From positions 1 to 14,452 of the forward strand of contig JBJXFY010000383.1 of the NCBI GenBank assembly GCA_046155815.1: DNA of 14,452 nt. The letters are read 5' to 3'. Each line of letters starts with the position of its first letter. The first letter of the stretch is position 1. This DNA comes from JBJXFY01 sp046155815 (GTDB lineage: Bacteria > Verrucomicrobiota > Verrucomicrobiia > Limisphaerales > CAIMTB01). A model generated the notes under the pieces. The model saw nothing but the letters and a program-made list of their open reading frames with translations. It was not told where the DNA came from and made no database searches. Shown here piece after piece: positions 1-7,432 of the stretch. The position numbers were made by a program, and so were the translations under genes.

Positions 1-10
1 AGGCCGCGCC

Positions 11-745
11 CTACCGCAGGGCCGGCCCGGCCCGCAGCGCGTCCAGCGTGAGCGCGAGGGCCGTGATCGCCGCGGTGTCGGCGCGCAGGACATGCGGACC
101 GAGCGTCACCGGGAGCGCCCCCGCCGCGCGCAGCGCCGCGTACTCCGCCGGCGTGAAGTCGCCCTCCGGTCCGAGGCAGACGGTCACGGCGGCTGGGCGG
201 CCCGCCAGGGCGTCCGCGACACGGCGGCCCCCGGGCTCAAGGGAGGCGACGAGCAGCGTGCCGGCACCGGCCGGGGCCAGTTCCGGGACGGTCCGCGGGA
301 CGCGGATTTCCGGCAGCCAGGGATTGCCGCACTGCTTGCAGGCCTCCGCCGCGGTGGCACGCCAGCCGGCCAGTTTCGCCGGCAGGTCGTCCGGCGCGAC
401 CTGGGCGACGCAGCGCTCCGCGGCCAGCGGTTGGATCACGCGCGCACCAAGCTCCGTGGCCTTCTGGATGGCGTAGTCCAATGCGCGGCCCTTGAGCAGC
501 GCCAGCGCGAGGGTGACGGCAAACGGCTCGGCCGGGGTGGTCACCCGCGCCTCCACGGCGGCGGTCACCGCGCGCCTGCCCACGGTGGCCAGGCGGCAGG
601 CGAGGCGCGTGCCGGCCCCGTCCAGGACCTCCAGGGCATCGCCCGGATTCAGGCGCAGGACGCGGGCGGCGTGGTGGCTGTCCGCCTCGTCCAGCATGAC
701 CGCGTCGCCGCGGCAGGCTTCGGGCGGGAGGAGGAAGCGGTGCAT
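11..745 (-). CDS. rsmE: 16S rRNA m3U1498 methyltransferase RsmE
   Basis: This enzyme uses S-adenosylmethionine to methylate N3 of U1498 in 16S rRNA, acting on the small ribosomal subunit. The 244-residue product begins MHRFLLPPE, typical of the family, with an N-terminal PUA-like RNA-binding part followed by a SPOUT (trefoil-knot) methyltransferase domain. The C-terminal knot signatures are visible as CLGPEGDFTPAEYAAL and LGPHVLRADTAAITAL. Family members usually read GPEGGF and LRxETA, so the D in each motif is a mild variant. An in-frame TTG at 766 would add seven residues; the ATG at 745 is preferred because MHRF matches the family start. It lies 39 bp downstream of dnaJ on the same strand, an arrangement common in bacteria, and is probably the last gene of the grpE-dnaJ-rsmE operon. 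Only 10 bp follow its stop in the window. Confidence 0.93.
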   Translation of the reverse strand: MHRFLLPPEACRGDAVMLDEADSHHAARVLRLNPGDALEVLDGAGTRLACRLATVGRRAVTAAVEARVTTPAEPFAVTLALALLKGRALDYAIQKATELGARVIQPLAAERCVAQVAPDDLPAKLAGWRATAAEACKQCGNPWLPEIRVPRTVPELAPAGAGTLLVASLEPGGRRVADALAGRPAAVTVCLGPEGDFTPAEYAALRAAGALPVTLGPHVLRADTAAITALALTLDALRAGPALR

Positions 746-784
746 GGATGCCGGCCCGGAGCCCAAGGTCGGATGGCCGTCGGC

Positions 785-1915
785 CTACCCGAGGAATTCC
801 TTCACCCGCTCGAAGAACGACCGCGCCCGCGGCGAGGACGAGGGGTCGAGCAGCTTGGCGAACTCGCCGAGCTTCTCGCGCTGCGTGGCGTTGAGGTTGG
901 CCGGCACCTCGACGGTCACCCGCACCAGCAGGTCGCCGGTGCCGCTGCCTTGGAGGCTGCGCACGCCGCGCCCGCGCAGGCGGAACGTCGCGCCCGGCTG
1001 CGTGCCCGGCGGCACCTTGATCGTGGCCTTGCCGGTCAGCGTCGGCACCTCGACCTCGTCGCCCAGCGCGGCCTGCACGAACTGGATCGGCACCTCGCAG
1101 TACAGGTCGTCGCCGTCGCGCTGGAAGACGTCGTGCTCGCGCACGTGGAGGATGACGTAGAGGTCGCCGGGCGCGCCGCCGCGGGCGCCGGCCTCGCCGT
1201 TGCCGGCGGAACGCAGGCGCACGCCGTCGTCCACCCCGGGCGGGATGCGGAGCTTGACGGTCGAGGTGCGCTGCCGGCGGCCCGCGCCGTCGCACTCGCG
1301 GCAGGGCTTCTCGATCGTGCGGCCGGCGCCCTCGCAGCGCGGGCAGACCTGCGCGAGGCTGAAGATGCCCCGCGAGGACACCACCTGTCCCCGGCCGCCG
1401 CACGTCTGGCAGGTCCGGGTCCGCGAGCCGGGTTCCGCGCCGGAGCCGGCGCAGTGCCCGCAGCTCTCCAGGCGCGGGATGGAAATCTCCTTCTCCGTGC
1501 CCTGCACGGCCTCCTCGAGCGTGACCTGAAGATCATAGCGGAGGTCGGAGCCGCGCTGCGGCCCGTGCGGGTCTTCCTGGTCGAAGAACTGCCCGAAGCC
1601 GCCGCCCCGGAAGACCTCGCGGAAGATCTCGAAGGGATCGTGGAACCCGCCGCCCCGGCCGGCGGCTCCCGCGCGCGAGCGGGGGTCGAAGGCGGCGTGG
1701 CCGTACTGGTCGTAGGCCGCGCGCTTCTGGGAATCGCTCAGCGCCTCGTAGGCCTCGCCCAGCTCCTTGAAGCTCTCCTCGGCCGCCTTGTCGCCCGGGT
1801 TCTTGTCCGGGTGAAACTTCAGGGCGAGCCGGCGGTAGGACTTCTTGATCTCCTCGTCGGAGGCGGACCGCGAAACCCCCAGCACCTCATAGTAGTCGCG
1901 CTTGGCGGCGGCCAT
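785..1915 (-). CDS. dnaJ: Chaperone protein DnaJ (type I Hsp40)
   Basis: DnaJ is the cytoplasmic co-chaperone that delivers unfolded substrates to DnaK and stimulates its ATPase. The 376-residue product has every part of a type I J-protein in order. The J domain spans about residues 7-72 with HPD at 35-37. A Gly/Phe-rich linker covers about 83-111. Four zinc-binding repeats follow: CGHCAGSG (152-159), CQTCGGRG (169-176), CPRCEGAG (191-198) and CRECDGAG (205-212). Two C-terminal beta domains and a dimerisation tail complete it. Length is normal. The start MAAAKRDYYEVLGV is unambiguous. The grpE stop lies 3 bp upstream, so the two genes are surely co-transcribed. No dnaK or hrcA is in the window, and I saw no CIRCE-type inverted repeat upstream of the operon. 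Confidence 0.98.
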   Translation of the reverse strand: MAAAKRDYYEVLGVSRSASDEEIKKSYRRLALKFHPDKNPGDKAAEESFKELGEAYEALSDSQKRAAYDQYGHAAFDPRSRAGAAGRGGGFHDPFEIFREVFRGGGFGQFFDQEDPHGPQRGSDLRYDLQVTLEEAVQGTEKEISIPRLESCGHCAGSGAEPGSRTRTCQTCGGRGQVVSSRGIFSLAQVCPRCEGAGRTIEKPCRECDGAGRRQRTSTVKLRIPPGVDDGVRLRSAGNGEAGARGGAPGDLYVILHVREHDVFQRDGDDLYCEVPIQFVQAALGDEVEVPTLTGKATIKVPPGTQPGATFRLRGRGVRSLQGSGTGDLLVRVTVEVPANLNATQREKLGEFAKLLDPSSSPRARSFFERVKEFLG

Positions 1916-1918
1916 ACG

Positions 1919-2440
1919 TCACGCCTTGGGCGCCCGCGCCACGACGACCGTCGCCGGGCGCACCAGCCGCTCGTGCAGGCGGTAGCCCTTGCGGAGCTGC
2001 TGGACCACGGTGCCCTCCGGCTGCCCGGCCGCGTCCACCTGCGACACCGCCTCCGCCACGGCCGGATTGAACGGCTGGCCGAGGCAGTCCACCTCCAGCA
2101 GGCCCGCGTCGCGCAGCACGCCCTTGAGCTGGCCCTGAATCATGTCCACGCCCTGTTTCAGCACCGCGGCCGGCCCCTCCGCGCCGGCGGGTACAGCGGC
2201 GGCGGCCATCTCGAAGGTGTCGAGCACGGGCACGAGCTTCTCGAGGAGCGACTGCACGGCGTACTGGCGGTCCTCCTGCCGCTCGCGGGCCGCGCGCTTG
2301 CGGAAGTTCTCGAACTCCGCCGCCGTGCGGAGGAGCTGGTCCTTGAGCTGGTCCGCCAGCGCCGCCTTCTGCTGCAGCGCGGCCAGTTCCTCCGCGGAGG
2401 CCGCGCCCGCGGTTTCTTTGTCTGCCTGGGTTTCGCTCAT
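1919..2440 (-). CDS. grpE: Nucleotide exchange factor GrpE
   Basis: GrpE releases ADP from DnaK and so resets the chaperone cycle. The 173-residue product has the usual layout. A disordered acidic/alanine-rich N-terminus of about 15 residues comes first. A long coiled-coil helix follows, containing the core motif AEFENFRKRAARERQE. Then come the four-helix dimer region (LLEKLVPVLDTFEMA) and a C-terminal beta wing ending in the family pattern of G-Y-R-L-H-x-R-L-V-R-P-A-x-V-V-V. The start ATG at 2440 gives a normal length. It is the first gene of the minus-strand operon with dnaJ (3 bp gap) and rsmE. A promoter candidate lies at 2470-2498. Confidence 0.97.
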   Translation of the reverse strand: MSETQADKETAGAASAEELAALQQKAALADQLKDQLLRTAAEFENFRKRAARERQEDRQYAVQSLLEKLVPVLDTFEMAAAAVPAGAEGPAAVLKQGVDMIQGQLKGVLRDAGLLEVDCLGQPFNPAVAEAVSQVDAAGQPEGTVVQQLRKGYRLHERLVRPATVVVARAPKA

Positions 2441-2469
2441 GTCGGAAAAGGTCCGTTCAAAGGATGGCC

Positions 2470-2498
2470 AAGGTAGAGGCCGCCGCGGCAGCCGGCAA
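2470..2498 (-). promoter_or_regulatory. Candidate sigma70-type promoter of grpE-dnaJ-rsmE
   Basis: Read on the minus strand there is TTGCCG (2498-2493), a 17 bp spacer, and TACCTT (2475-2470), which keeps the T-A-n-n-n-T pattern of a -10 box. Predicted initiation near 2463 leaves a 5' untranslated region of about 23 nt before grpE. The match is fair, not strong. No heat-shock-specific operator is visible. Confidence 0.4.
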
Positions 2499-2589
2499 CG
2501 GGGCGGAGGCCGGCCGTTCCCAATCTTGCTCCGGCTCTTCCTCGTAATCCGTTGGGGTGCGCAGGGGGAGGAAGATCACGGGGAGAATC

Positions 2590-2607
2590 AAGATGAAGAT
2601 CAAGATG
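2590..2607 (+). repeat. Tandem hexamer array AAGATG/AAGATC/AAGATG
   Basis: Three adjacent hexamers, AAGATG, AAGATC and AAGATG, are preceded by a weaker copy (GAGAATC). The array is low-complexity and much lower in GC than its surroundings. I recall similar degenerate arrays from intergenic DNA of verrucomicrobial genomes, but cannot confirm that here. Confidence 0.5.
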
Positions 2608-2695
2608 GGGAGCAGGTTCCGCAGGCGGCAGCAGCGACCACCCTGCGCTCGACAGGGCCGGCGCGGGGCTGGCTTCTTCTCGCGCGTTCCCCGCC

Positions 2696-2899
2696 CTGTG
2701 GCCGCAGCATTACGATCCGCTCGGGCAGCCCGCGCTTTCCACGCTGGTGGCGGCGCTGCCCATCGTGGCGCGGCTGGGGCTGATCGCGTTGGCGCGGCTG
2801 CGCATCCACGTCGCGGCGCTGGCGGGCCTCGCGGTGGCGCTGGCGGTGGCGCTGCTCGCGTACCGGATGCCGATGGGGCAGGCGCCGGCGGGGAGGTGA
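2696..2899 (+). pseudogene. lldP: N-terminal remnant of an L-lactate permease (LldP/LctP family)
   Basis: The frame starting at the CTG at 2696 reads LWPQHYDPLGQPALSTL and continues to ALAVALLAYRMPMGQA before a TGA at 2897-2899. This closely follows the N-terminus of E. coli LldP as I remember it (LWQQNYDPAG..., LSSLIASLPI, ALAVALLFYKMP). It covers the first two membrane helices of a protein normally about 550 residues long. There is no ATG, GTG or TTG at the expected start (a CTG sits there), and similarity stops abruptly near 2884. The rest of the permease is not in the window. I infer a deleted and decayed gene. A translated 65-residue fragment could not work as a transporter. Confidence 0.75.
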
Positions 2900-2907
2900 G
2901 CGGAGAA

Positions 2908-3011
2908 TTCCAAGTTTCGAGCTCCAATCTCCAATGAGGCTCCAAGTCACAATCACGCCCCGTCCTGGTCCAACCAGGCTGCCCGGTTTGGAGCTTGGAC
3001 CATGGAGCCTC
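2908..3011. repeat. Inverted cluster of TTGGA units around a small hairpin
   Basis: On the left (2908-2945) four TTGGA pentamers read on the minus strand. On the right (2988-3006) two TTGGA and one further TGGA read on the plus strand. A perfect 9 bp inverted pair, gaggctcca (2936-2944) and tggagcctc (3003-3011), bounds the element. The centre holds a hairpin with arms cctggt (2964-2969) and accagg (2973-2978). There is no T-run, so it is not an intrinsic terminator. The element begins right after the permease remnant ends. Confidence 0.5.
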
Positions 3012-3201
3012 CCCGAGGCTTCTTCCCGCGGCTGTGTCCCGAATTGCAGACCTCGGAGCGAGGCCGTGTCGCAGACCAGGCGCAGCGCGGGGAGACGTGC
3101 TGCGGCTGGCGCCCTGTGCACAGCCGCGCCCCGCAAAGCAGAACCGGCCCTGCCTGCCCCCGCTTGCACCGGCCGGTGACCGCTTCCACACTGCGGCCCA
3201 G

Positions 3202-4092
3202 ATGGAGTTTATCCGTGACATCCACGCCCGTGCGCACGCCACGGGCCGGCCCGCCGTATCGGTCGAGTTCTTCCCGCCCAAGACTGACGAGGGCGATCGA
3301 ACGCTCTTCGAGAAGACCCTCCCGGCGCTGCTCGCGATCAAGCCCGCCTACTGCTCCGTGACCTACGGGGCCGGCGGCAGCACGCGCGAGAAGACGCTGA
3401 ACATCGTCGAGCGCATCCAGAAGGAGCACGGGCTCACGGCCATGAGCCACCTCACCTGCGTCAACGCGACGAGGGAGGAGATCCGCGACGTGCTCGAGGA
3501 CGCCCGCCGGCGCGGGATCCGGAACATCCTCGCGCTCCGCGGCGATCCCCCGGGCGGCACCGGTGAATTCCAGAAGACCGAGGGCGGCTTCGAGTTCTCG
3601 TACCAGCTCGTGGAGTTCATCCGGTCCCTGGGCGGGTTTTCCATCGGCTGCGCCGGCTTCCCCGAGGGCCACATCGCCTGCCGGGAGGGCAGGGAGTTGG
3701 ACTGGGAGAGGCTCAAGGGGAAGGTTGAGGCCGGCGCGGAGTTCGTGGTCACGCAGCTCTTCTTCGACAACGCGGACTTCTTCGCCTTCGAGGACCACCT
3801 GCGGAGCAGGCTTGGCGTGCACGCGACGCTCATCCCCGGCGTGCTGCCGATCCTGTCGGCGTCGCAGGTGAAGAAGTTCACCCAGCTCTGCGGCTCACGG
3901 CTTCCGGAGCCGCTGCTGAAGCGGCTGGATGAGATTGGCGGGGACGACGCGGCCGCCATCGAGTTCGGGATCGAGTACGCCGTCGCGCAGTGCCGCGAAC
4001 TGCTCGCACGCGGCGTGAGGGGCCTCCACTTCTACACGCTCAACAAGCCCCACTCGACCCTCGAGGTTGTGCGCCGCCTCGGCCTCGCCTGA
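3202..4092 (+). CDS. metF: 5,10-methylenetetrahydrofolate reductase [NAD(P)H]
   Basis: This FAD enzyme reduces 5,10-methylene-THF to 5-methyl-THF, the methyl donor for methionine synthesis, in the cytoplasm. The 296-residue TIM-barrel protein matches the usual bacterial length. Key motifs are VEFFPPK (E22, aligned with the catalytic Glu of E. coli MetF), TYGAGGST (54-61), ALRGDPP with the flavin-interacting Asp at 115, TQLFFDN, and the closing GLHFYTLN. The frame is open upstream to 2995, but that extension is intergenic-like sequence. The ATG at 3202 gives the family start (MEFIRDI). No Shine-Dalgarno precedes it. The TPR gene follows after 6 bp and is probably co-transcribed. No SAM or SAH riboswitch was recognised upstream. 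Confidence 0.96.
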   Translation: MEFIRDIHARAHATGRPAVSVEFFPPKTDEGDRTLFEKTLPALLAIKPAYCSVTYGAGGSTREKTLNIVERIQKEHGLTAMSHLTCVNATREEIRDVLEDARRRGIRNILALRGDPPGGTGEFQKTEGGFEFSYQLVEFIRSLGGFSIGCAGFPEGHIACREGRELDWERLKGKVEAGAEFVVTQLFFDNADFFAFEDHLRSRLGVHATLIPGVLPILSASQVKKFTQLCGSRLPEPLLKRLDEIGGDDAAAIEFGIEYAVAQCRELLARGVRGLHFYTLNKPHSTLEVVRRLGLA

Positions 4093-4098
4093 CTGGAC

Positions 4099-4617
4099 AT
4101 GGCGACGCCGAAGCTCCCGCCCCCGGACAGCTTCCACCTCGACGCCGCCCTCGGCTGGCTGGGGCTGTCCGCCCCGGACGAGGCGCTTGCCGATCTCGAC
4201 CGTATCGCCCCCGAGCACCAGTCCGCCGCCGTCGCGCTGGCCCTGCGTTTCGCCGCGCTGTCGAGGTTGCGACGCCACGCTGACGCACGGGAAGTCGCGG
4301 AGGGGCATACGCGCCGGCACCCGAAGGACTCGCAGGGCTGGATCAACCTCGCCAACGTCCTTTTCTGGCTCGACGACGCACAGGCCGCCCATGATTGCGC
4401 CGCCGCGCAGGTGGACGCATTCCCGGACGAGTGGTCGTTGCCCTACAACCTCGCCTGCTACTCCGTGAAGCTGGACCGGATCGAGGATGCCCGCCGCTGG
4501 CTCGGCGAGGCGGTGCGGCGCGGCCGGCGCGAAGTCGTCCACGCCGCCGCGCTGCGGGACGCCGACCTCGCCCCGCTCCACGCCGAGCTGCGCGCCGCCC
4601 CCGCCGATGCGAGGTGA
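4099..4617 (+). CDS. Small tetratricopeptide-repeat (TPR) protein
   Basis: A 172-residue soluble protein made almost entirely of helices, with no signal peptide or membrane segment. Two TPR-like units are clear: one around GWINLANVLFWLDDAQAAHDCAAAQVDAFP and the next around SLPYNLACYSVKLDRIEDARRWLGEAV, where the usual W/L-G/A-Y-A-P positions can be traced. A weaker unit precedes them (ALRFAALSRLRRHADAREVAEGHTRRHP). TPRs bind other proteins, but no partner is indicated. It sits 6 bp after metF and probably shares its transcript; that does not by itself imply a role in folate metabolism. Confidence 0.85.
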   Translation: MATPKLPPPDSFHLDAALGWLGLSAPDEALADLDRIAPEHQSAAVALALRFAALSRLRRHADAREVAEGHTRRHPKDSQGWINLANVLFWLDDAQAAHDCAAAQVDAFPDEWSLPYNLACYSVKLDRIEDARRWLGEAVRRGRREVVHAAALRDADLAPLHAELRAAPADAR

Positions 4618-4640
4618 ACGCCGGCAACGGCGGTCAGTTT

Positions 4641-4663
4641 GGGGGCTTCTCCAGGGCCCCTTC
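4641..4663 (+). terminator. Weak terminator-like hairpin after the metF-TPR pair
   Basis: GGGGGC (4641-4646) can pair with GCCCCT (4656-4661), including one G-U, around a 9 nt loop. Only a short TTC tract follows. It lies 24 bp past the TPR stop in the 175 bp gap before the lipoprotein gene, where a terminator and a new promoter would be expected. The missing U-tract keeps confidence low. Confidence 0.25.
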
Positions 4664-4792
4664 AACCGGCCTTGGCGCCGGCGCGGGGCGGTTGCCCGTC
4701 CACCATGGAGTCCCCGGGTGCGCCCGGTGGCCCGGTTGATGCCTCGCCAAGGTTGCGCAGCGGCGGGCGGTCTGGCATGGAACGTCGCTCCT

Positions 4793-6292
4793 ATGCGTTC
4801 CTTGTTCGTCGCCGGCGCGCTCGCCGCGCTGGCCCTGGCGGCCGGCTGCGGCCGTGACCCGGGCTCCACGGCCGCCCCGTCCGAACCCCTGCTGCGCCTG
4901 CGCTTCGTCGGGTCGGAGGCCGCGGTGCAGGCGATGGAGCCCGGCCCGCTGCGCGAGGTGTGGACCCACGACCAGACGCGCGCCCTGGGCGGCCGGCTCG
5001 CGGCGCGCCTCGCGGAACTCGCCGCCCCGGCCTTCGGCTCCAGCCCCGCCGCCCTCGAACCGCTCGCCGCCGAGTTCCTCCGCCGCGGCGGCCTGGCCGA
5101 GTGGCATGACGCGGCCGGCCAGCCCCGCCTCGCCGTGGCGCTGCCGGGCGACGCCGCGGCGGCGCAGCGCTGGCAGTCCACGCTCGGTGCGGGCGGCCGG
5201 GTGACGGCGACGAATGGCGTCCTCTTCATCGCGCCCGCAACCGGGCTGCCGGCTGGTTTCATGGCGGCCTGGGCGCGGCCCGCGGCCCCGGGCGCGCTGC
5301 TCACGGCGGAACTGCGCGGGGCGGAGCTGGCGAGGCGCCTCGGGCTTGAACGGCAGTTCCCCTTCGGTGCCTGGCCGGACTTCGCGGCCATCCGGGTCAC
5401 GCCGCGTCCGACCGTGCTGGCGCTCGCCGCGGACCTGAAGCCCGGCACACCGCTCGCGGGCGCGGCCGGGGAGTGGGCGCTGCCGGTGGAGGTGCTGCGC
5501 GACCCCATCATCAGCTTCAGCGCCGCACGCGGCGTGGGCGAATGGCTGCGCGGTTGGCTCGGCTCGTACGGCGTGGCGCTGCCCGAGGCGCCGGGACAGG
5601 TCTTCACCTGGAGCTTCGCGGGCGTGCCATGGCAGGGATTTGCGGCGGCCACGCTGCGCGATCCCGCCGCGGCGCTGGCCGCCGTCCCGCCCGGGCGGCT
5701 GCCGGGGATGCTGGAGAGGATGCCGCTGCGCAACGTCGCCGCCGGACTGTCCTTGACCAACGCCGGCCCGGTGCTGGAGCTGCGCGGGCTGCCGTGGATG
5801 GCGCCCTTTGCGGAGGCGCGCACGCTCGCGTCGGGTTCCTTCGTCATCGCGGGGCTGCTGCCCCTGCCGCGTTCCACGAACGCCCCGCCTGCCGAACTGC
5901 TCGCCCAGGTGCTGGGCCGGACCAACCTCGTCTGGTACGACTGGGAGACGACCGGCACGCGCGCGGTCTTTCCGGCCGCGGAGCCGGGCGGGGCGGCGAC
6001 CACGAACTTCATCAGCCGCCTCGACCAGCTCCGGCAGCTCCGGCAGTTGCTGGTCATCCTCGACCAGCCCCCGAAGGCCGTGGCGGCCGCGCCGGGCATG
6101 GGCATCCGGTTGCCGGGCGATGCGTGGGTCAACGCGGTGGCGCCGCTGCTGGGCGACTCCGTGACGGAGCTCGTGCAGGCCGCGCCGGACCGCCTCGAGC
6201 TGCGTCGGGCGTCCCGCACCGGCTTCAACAGCCTCGAGCTGATGCGCCTGCTCGCCTGGCTCGACCCGCCGCCGCCGCCGTCCGCCCCATGA
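4793..6292 (+). CDS. Predicted lipoprotein of unknown function
   Basis: The 499-residue product starts with a lipoprotein signal peptide: MRSLF, a hydrophobic Ala/Leu stretch, and a lipobox LAAGC with the lipidated Cys at residue 19. It should be anchored in a membrane facing the periplasm. The frame is open further upstream, but only the ATG at 4793 places the signal peptide at the N-terminus. I recognise no catalytic motif. The mature part is an Ala/Gly/Leu-rich globular protein with a conserved-looking segment NLVWYDWETTGTRAVF near residue 380, then a helical LDQLRQLRQLL stretch, and it ends in a Pro run. I have a vague memory of similar YDWE-containing lipoproteins in Verrucomicrobiota but cannot name the family. 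pdxJ starts 6 bp after its stop. Confidence 0.85.
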   Translation: MRSLFVAGALAALALAAGCGRDPGSTAAPSEPLLRLRFVGSEAAVQAMEPGPLREVWTHDQTRALGGRLAARLAELAAPAFGSSPAALEPLAAEFLRRGGLAEWHDAAGQPRLAVALPGDAAAAQRWQSTLGAGGRVTATNGVLFIAPATGLPAGFMAAWARPAAPGALLTAELRGAELARRLGLERQFPFGAWPDFAAIRVTPRPTVLALAADLKPGTPLAGAAGEWALPVEVLRDPIISFSAARGVGEWLRGWLGSYGVALPEAPGQVFTWSFAGVPWQGFAAATLRDPAAALAAVPPGRLPGMLERMPLRNVAAGLSLTNAGPVLELRGLPWMAPFAEARTLASGSFVIAGLLPLPRSTNAPPAELLAQVLGRTNLVWYDWETTGTRAVFPAAEPGGAATTNFISRLDQLRQLRQLLVILDQPPKAVAAAPGMGIRLPGDAWVNAVAPLLGDSVTELVQAAPDRLELRRASRTGFNSLELMRLLAWLDPPPPPSAP

Positions 6293-6298
6293 CCGGCC

Positions 6299-7051
6299 AT
6301 GCTCCTTCTCGGCGTCAACATTGACCACGTCGCCACCCTCCGGGAAGCGCGCTACCGCGGCCGGGGCTTTGGCGAGCCCGATCCCGTCGAGGCCGCGCTG
6401 GCCTGCGAGGCTGCGGGCGCGCACGGCATCACCGCGCACCTGCGGGAGGACCGCCGGCACATCGTGGACCGCGACGTGTTCCGCCTGCGCGAGGGGGTCC
6501 GCACACGCCTGAACCTCGAGATGGCGCTCGTGCCGGAGATCGTGGAGATCGCGCTGCGGGTTCGGCCGGACATCGTGTGCCTTGTGCCCGAACGGCGGCA
6601 GGAGGTGACCACCGAGGGCGGCCTCGACGTGGCCGGCCACCTCGCCGAAGTGGGTGCCGTCACGCGGCGAATGCAGGGCGCGGGTGTCGCCGTGAGCCTG
6701 TTCATCGGGCCGGACCCGGCGCAGATCGCCGCGGCGGCGCGGACCGGCGCGCAGTTCATCGAGCTGCACACCGGTGCCTATGCGGAGCTCCTGCACGAGG
6801 GCCGCGACCCGGCGATGGAACTGGCCCGACTGCGGGCCGGCGCGGAGCACGCGCGCTCGCTCGGCCTGCGCGTCAACGCCGGCCACGGGCTGGGCGTCGC
6901 CAACCTGCCTGCGCTGCTCGCGGCGGTGCCGCACCTGGAGGAGCTGAACATCGGCCACAGCCTCGTCTCCCGGGCCGTGGCCGTGGGCCTGCCGGCGGCC
7001 GTCCGGGAGTTCCTGGCGGTGATGGCCGTCTATCCGGCCGGCCCGGCATGA
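6299..7051 (+). CDS. pdxJ: Pyridoxine 5'-phosphate synthase PdxJ
   Basis: PdxJ condenses 1-deoxy-D-xylulose 5-phosphate with 3-amino-2-oxopropyl phosphate to form pyridoxine 5'-phosphate, the last ring-forming step of the DXP-dependent vitamin B6 route. The 250-residue TIM barrel has normal length. Visible signatures are GVNIDHVATLR (5-15), HLREDRRHI with H47, R49 and H54, NLEMA with E74, VPERRQEVTTEGGLDV (from 96), and NAGHGL near the C-terminal active-site His. The product supplies the precursor of PLP. It follows the lipoprotein gene by 6 bp and overlaps acpS in an ATGA, which suggests translational coupling. The pdxJ-acpS pair is a known conserved neighbourhood. Confidence 0.98.
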   Translation: MLLLGVNIDHVATLREARYRGRGFGEPDPVEAALACEAAGAHGITAHLREDRRHIVDRDVFRLREGVRTRLNLEMALVPEIVEIALRVRPDIVCLVPERRQEVTTEGGLDVAGHLAEVGAVTRRMQGAGVAVSLFIGPDPAQIAAAARTGAQFIELHTGAYAELLHEGRDPAMELARLRAGAEHARSLGLRVNAGHGLGVANLPALLAAVPHLEELNIGHSLVSRAVAVGLPAAVREFLAVMAVYPAGPA

Positions 7052-7425
7052 TTCTCGGCACAGGCCTGGACTTGATCGAGGTGGCGCGCATCGCGGCGTC
7101 GTACGAGCGGTTCGGCGAGCGCTTCCTCGCGCGGCTCCTGCGGCCGGCGGAAATCTCCTATTGCCTGACCCACGCGCAGCCCGCGCCGCATCTGGCCGCC
7201 CGGTTCGCCGCGAAGGAGGCGGTGGCGAAGGCCTTCGGCACCGGCATCGGCGCGGAACTGGGCTGGCAGGACATCGAGGTCGTCCGGCGCCCGAGCGGCG
7301 AGCCATGCGTGATGCTGCACGACAAGGGTGCCGCGCTGCTGGCCGCGCGGGGCGGGCGGGCCGTGCATCTTTCGCTTACGCACACCGCGCAGCACGCGGC
7401 TGCCATGGCTGTGCTGGAGGGTTGA
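7048..7425 (+). CDS. acpS: Holo-[acyl-carrier-protein] synthase
   Basis: AcpS transfers the 4'-phosphopantetheine arm of coenzyme A to a serine of apo-ACP, activating it for fatty acid synthesis. The 125-residue protein has the length of a classical trimeric AcpS. The signatures are GTGLDLIEVARI, with the Mg-binding Asp at 8, and RFAAKEAVAKAFGTG, with E57 and K61. The C-terminal LSLTHT aligns with the LSxSH region. The start is fixed by the ATG inside the ATGA overlap with the pdxJ stop; the longer open frame upstream is a chance frame over pdxJ. It is the last gene of the run, and a terminator follows directly. Confidence 0.96.
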   Translation: MILGTGLDLIEVARIAASYERFGERFLARLLRPAEISYCLTHAQPAPHLAARFAAKEAVAKAFGTGIGAELGWQDIEVVRRPSGEPCVMLHDKGAALLAARGGRAVHLSLTHTAQHAAAMAVLEG

Positions 7426-7432
7426 ACACGGC

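Larger units (their letters stand above)
2441..3201. other. 760 bp intergenic region with no intact gene
   Basis: The gap between divergent grpE and metF carries no convincing complete gene. It reads as a mosaic: the grpE promoter, a short tandem hexamer array (2590-2607), a fragment of a lactate permease gene (2696-2899), an inverted cluster of TTGGA units (2908-3011), and then about 190 bp in which I recognise nothing. Open frames crossing it on both strands are rich in Arg, Pro and Ala and look like GC-driven chance frames. One minus-strand frame encodes a hydrophobic run followed by an acidic tail just before grpE. It overlaps the hexamer array and has no good start, so it was not called. 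Confidence 0.6.

Noticed and set aside
92..2476. 794-codon open frame on the plus strand opposite rsmE, dnaJ and grpE
   Set aside because: It is antisense to three certain genes and its product is a repetitive mix of Arg, Ala, Gly, Leu and Glu. In GC-rich DNA such frames arise by chance.
2457..2620. Possible small membrane protein on the minus strand (hydrophobic run, then an acidic YEEEPEQDWE tail) ending 16 bp before grpE
   Set aside because: The hydrophobic run comes from the tandem AAGATG/AAGATC repeat. There is no ATG or convincing start, and the tail overlaps the likely grpE promoter.
2964..2978. Hairpin cctggt/accagg as a terminator
   Set aside because: The stem is only 6 bp, no T-run follows, and no supported gene ends just before it.
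3164..3192. TTGCAC-N17-CACACT as a metF promoter giving a leaderless transcript
   Set aside because: Each box matches only three of six consensus bases, too weak to list as a feature.
2995..3201. Longer metF start using the ATG at 2995
   Set aside because: The 69 added residues are Pro/Arg/Ala-rich, overlap the inverted repeat, and are not part of the MetF family; ATG 3202 fits the family start.
4634..7306. 890-codon open frame on the minus strand opposite the lipoprotein, pdxJ and acpS genes
   Set aside because: It is antisense to the supported genes, low in complexity and without a recognisable domain. The plus-strand genes have clear family motifs.
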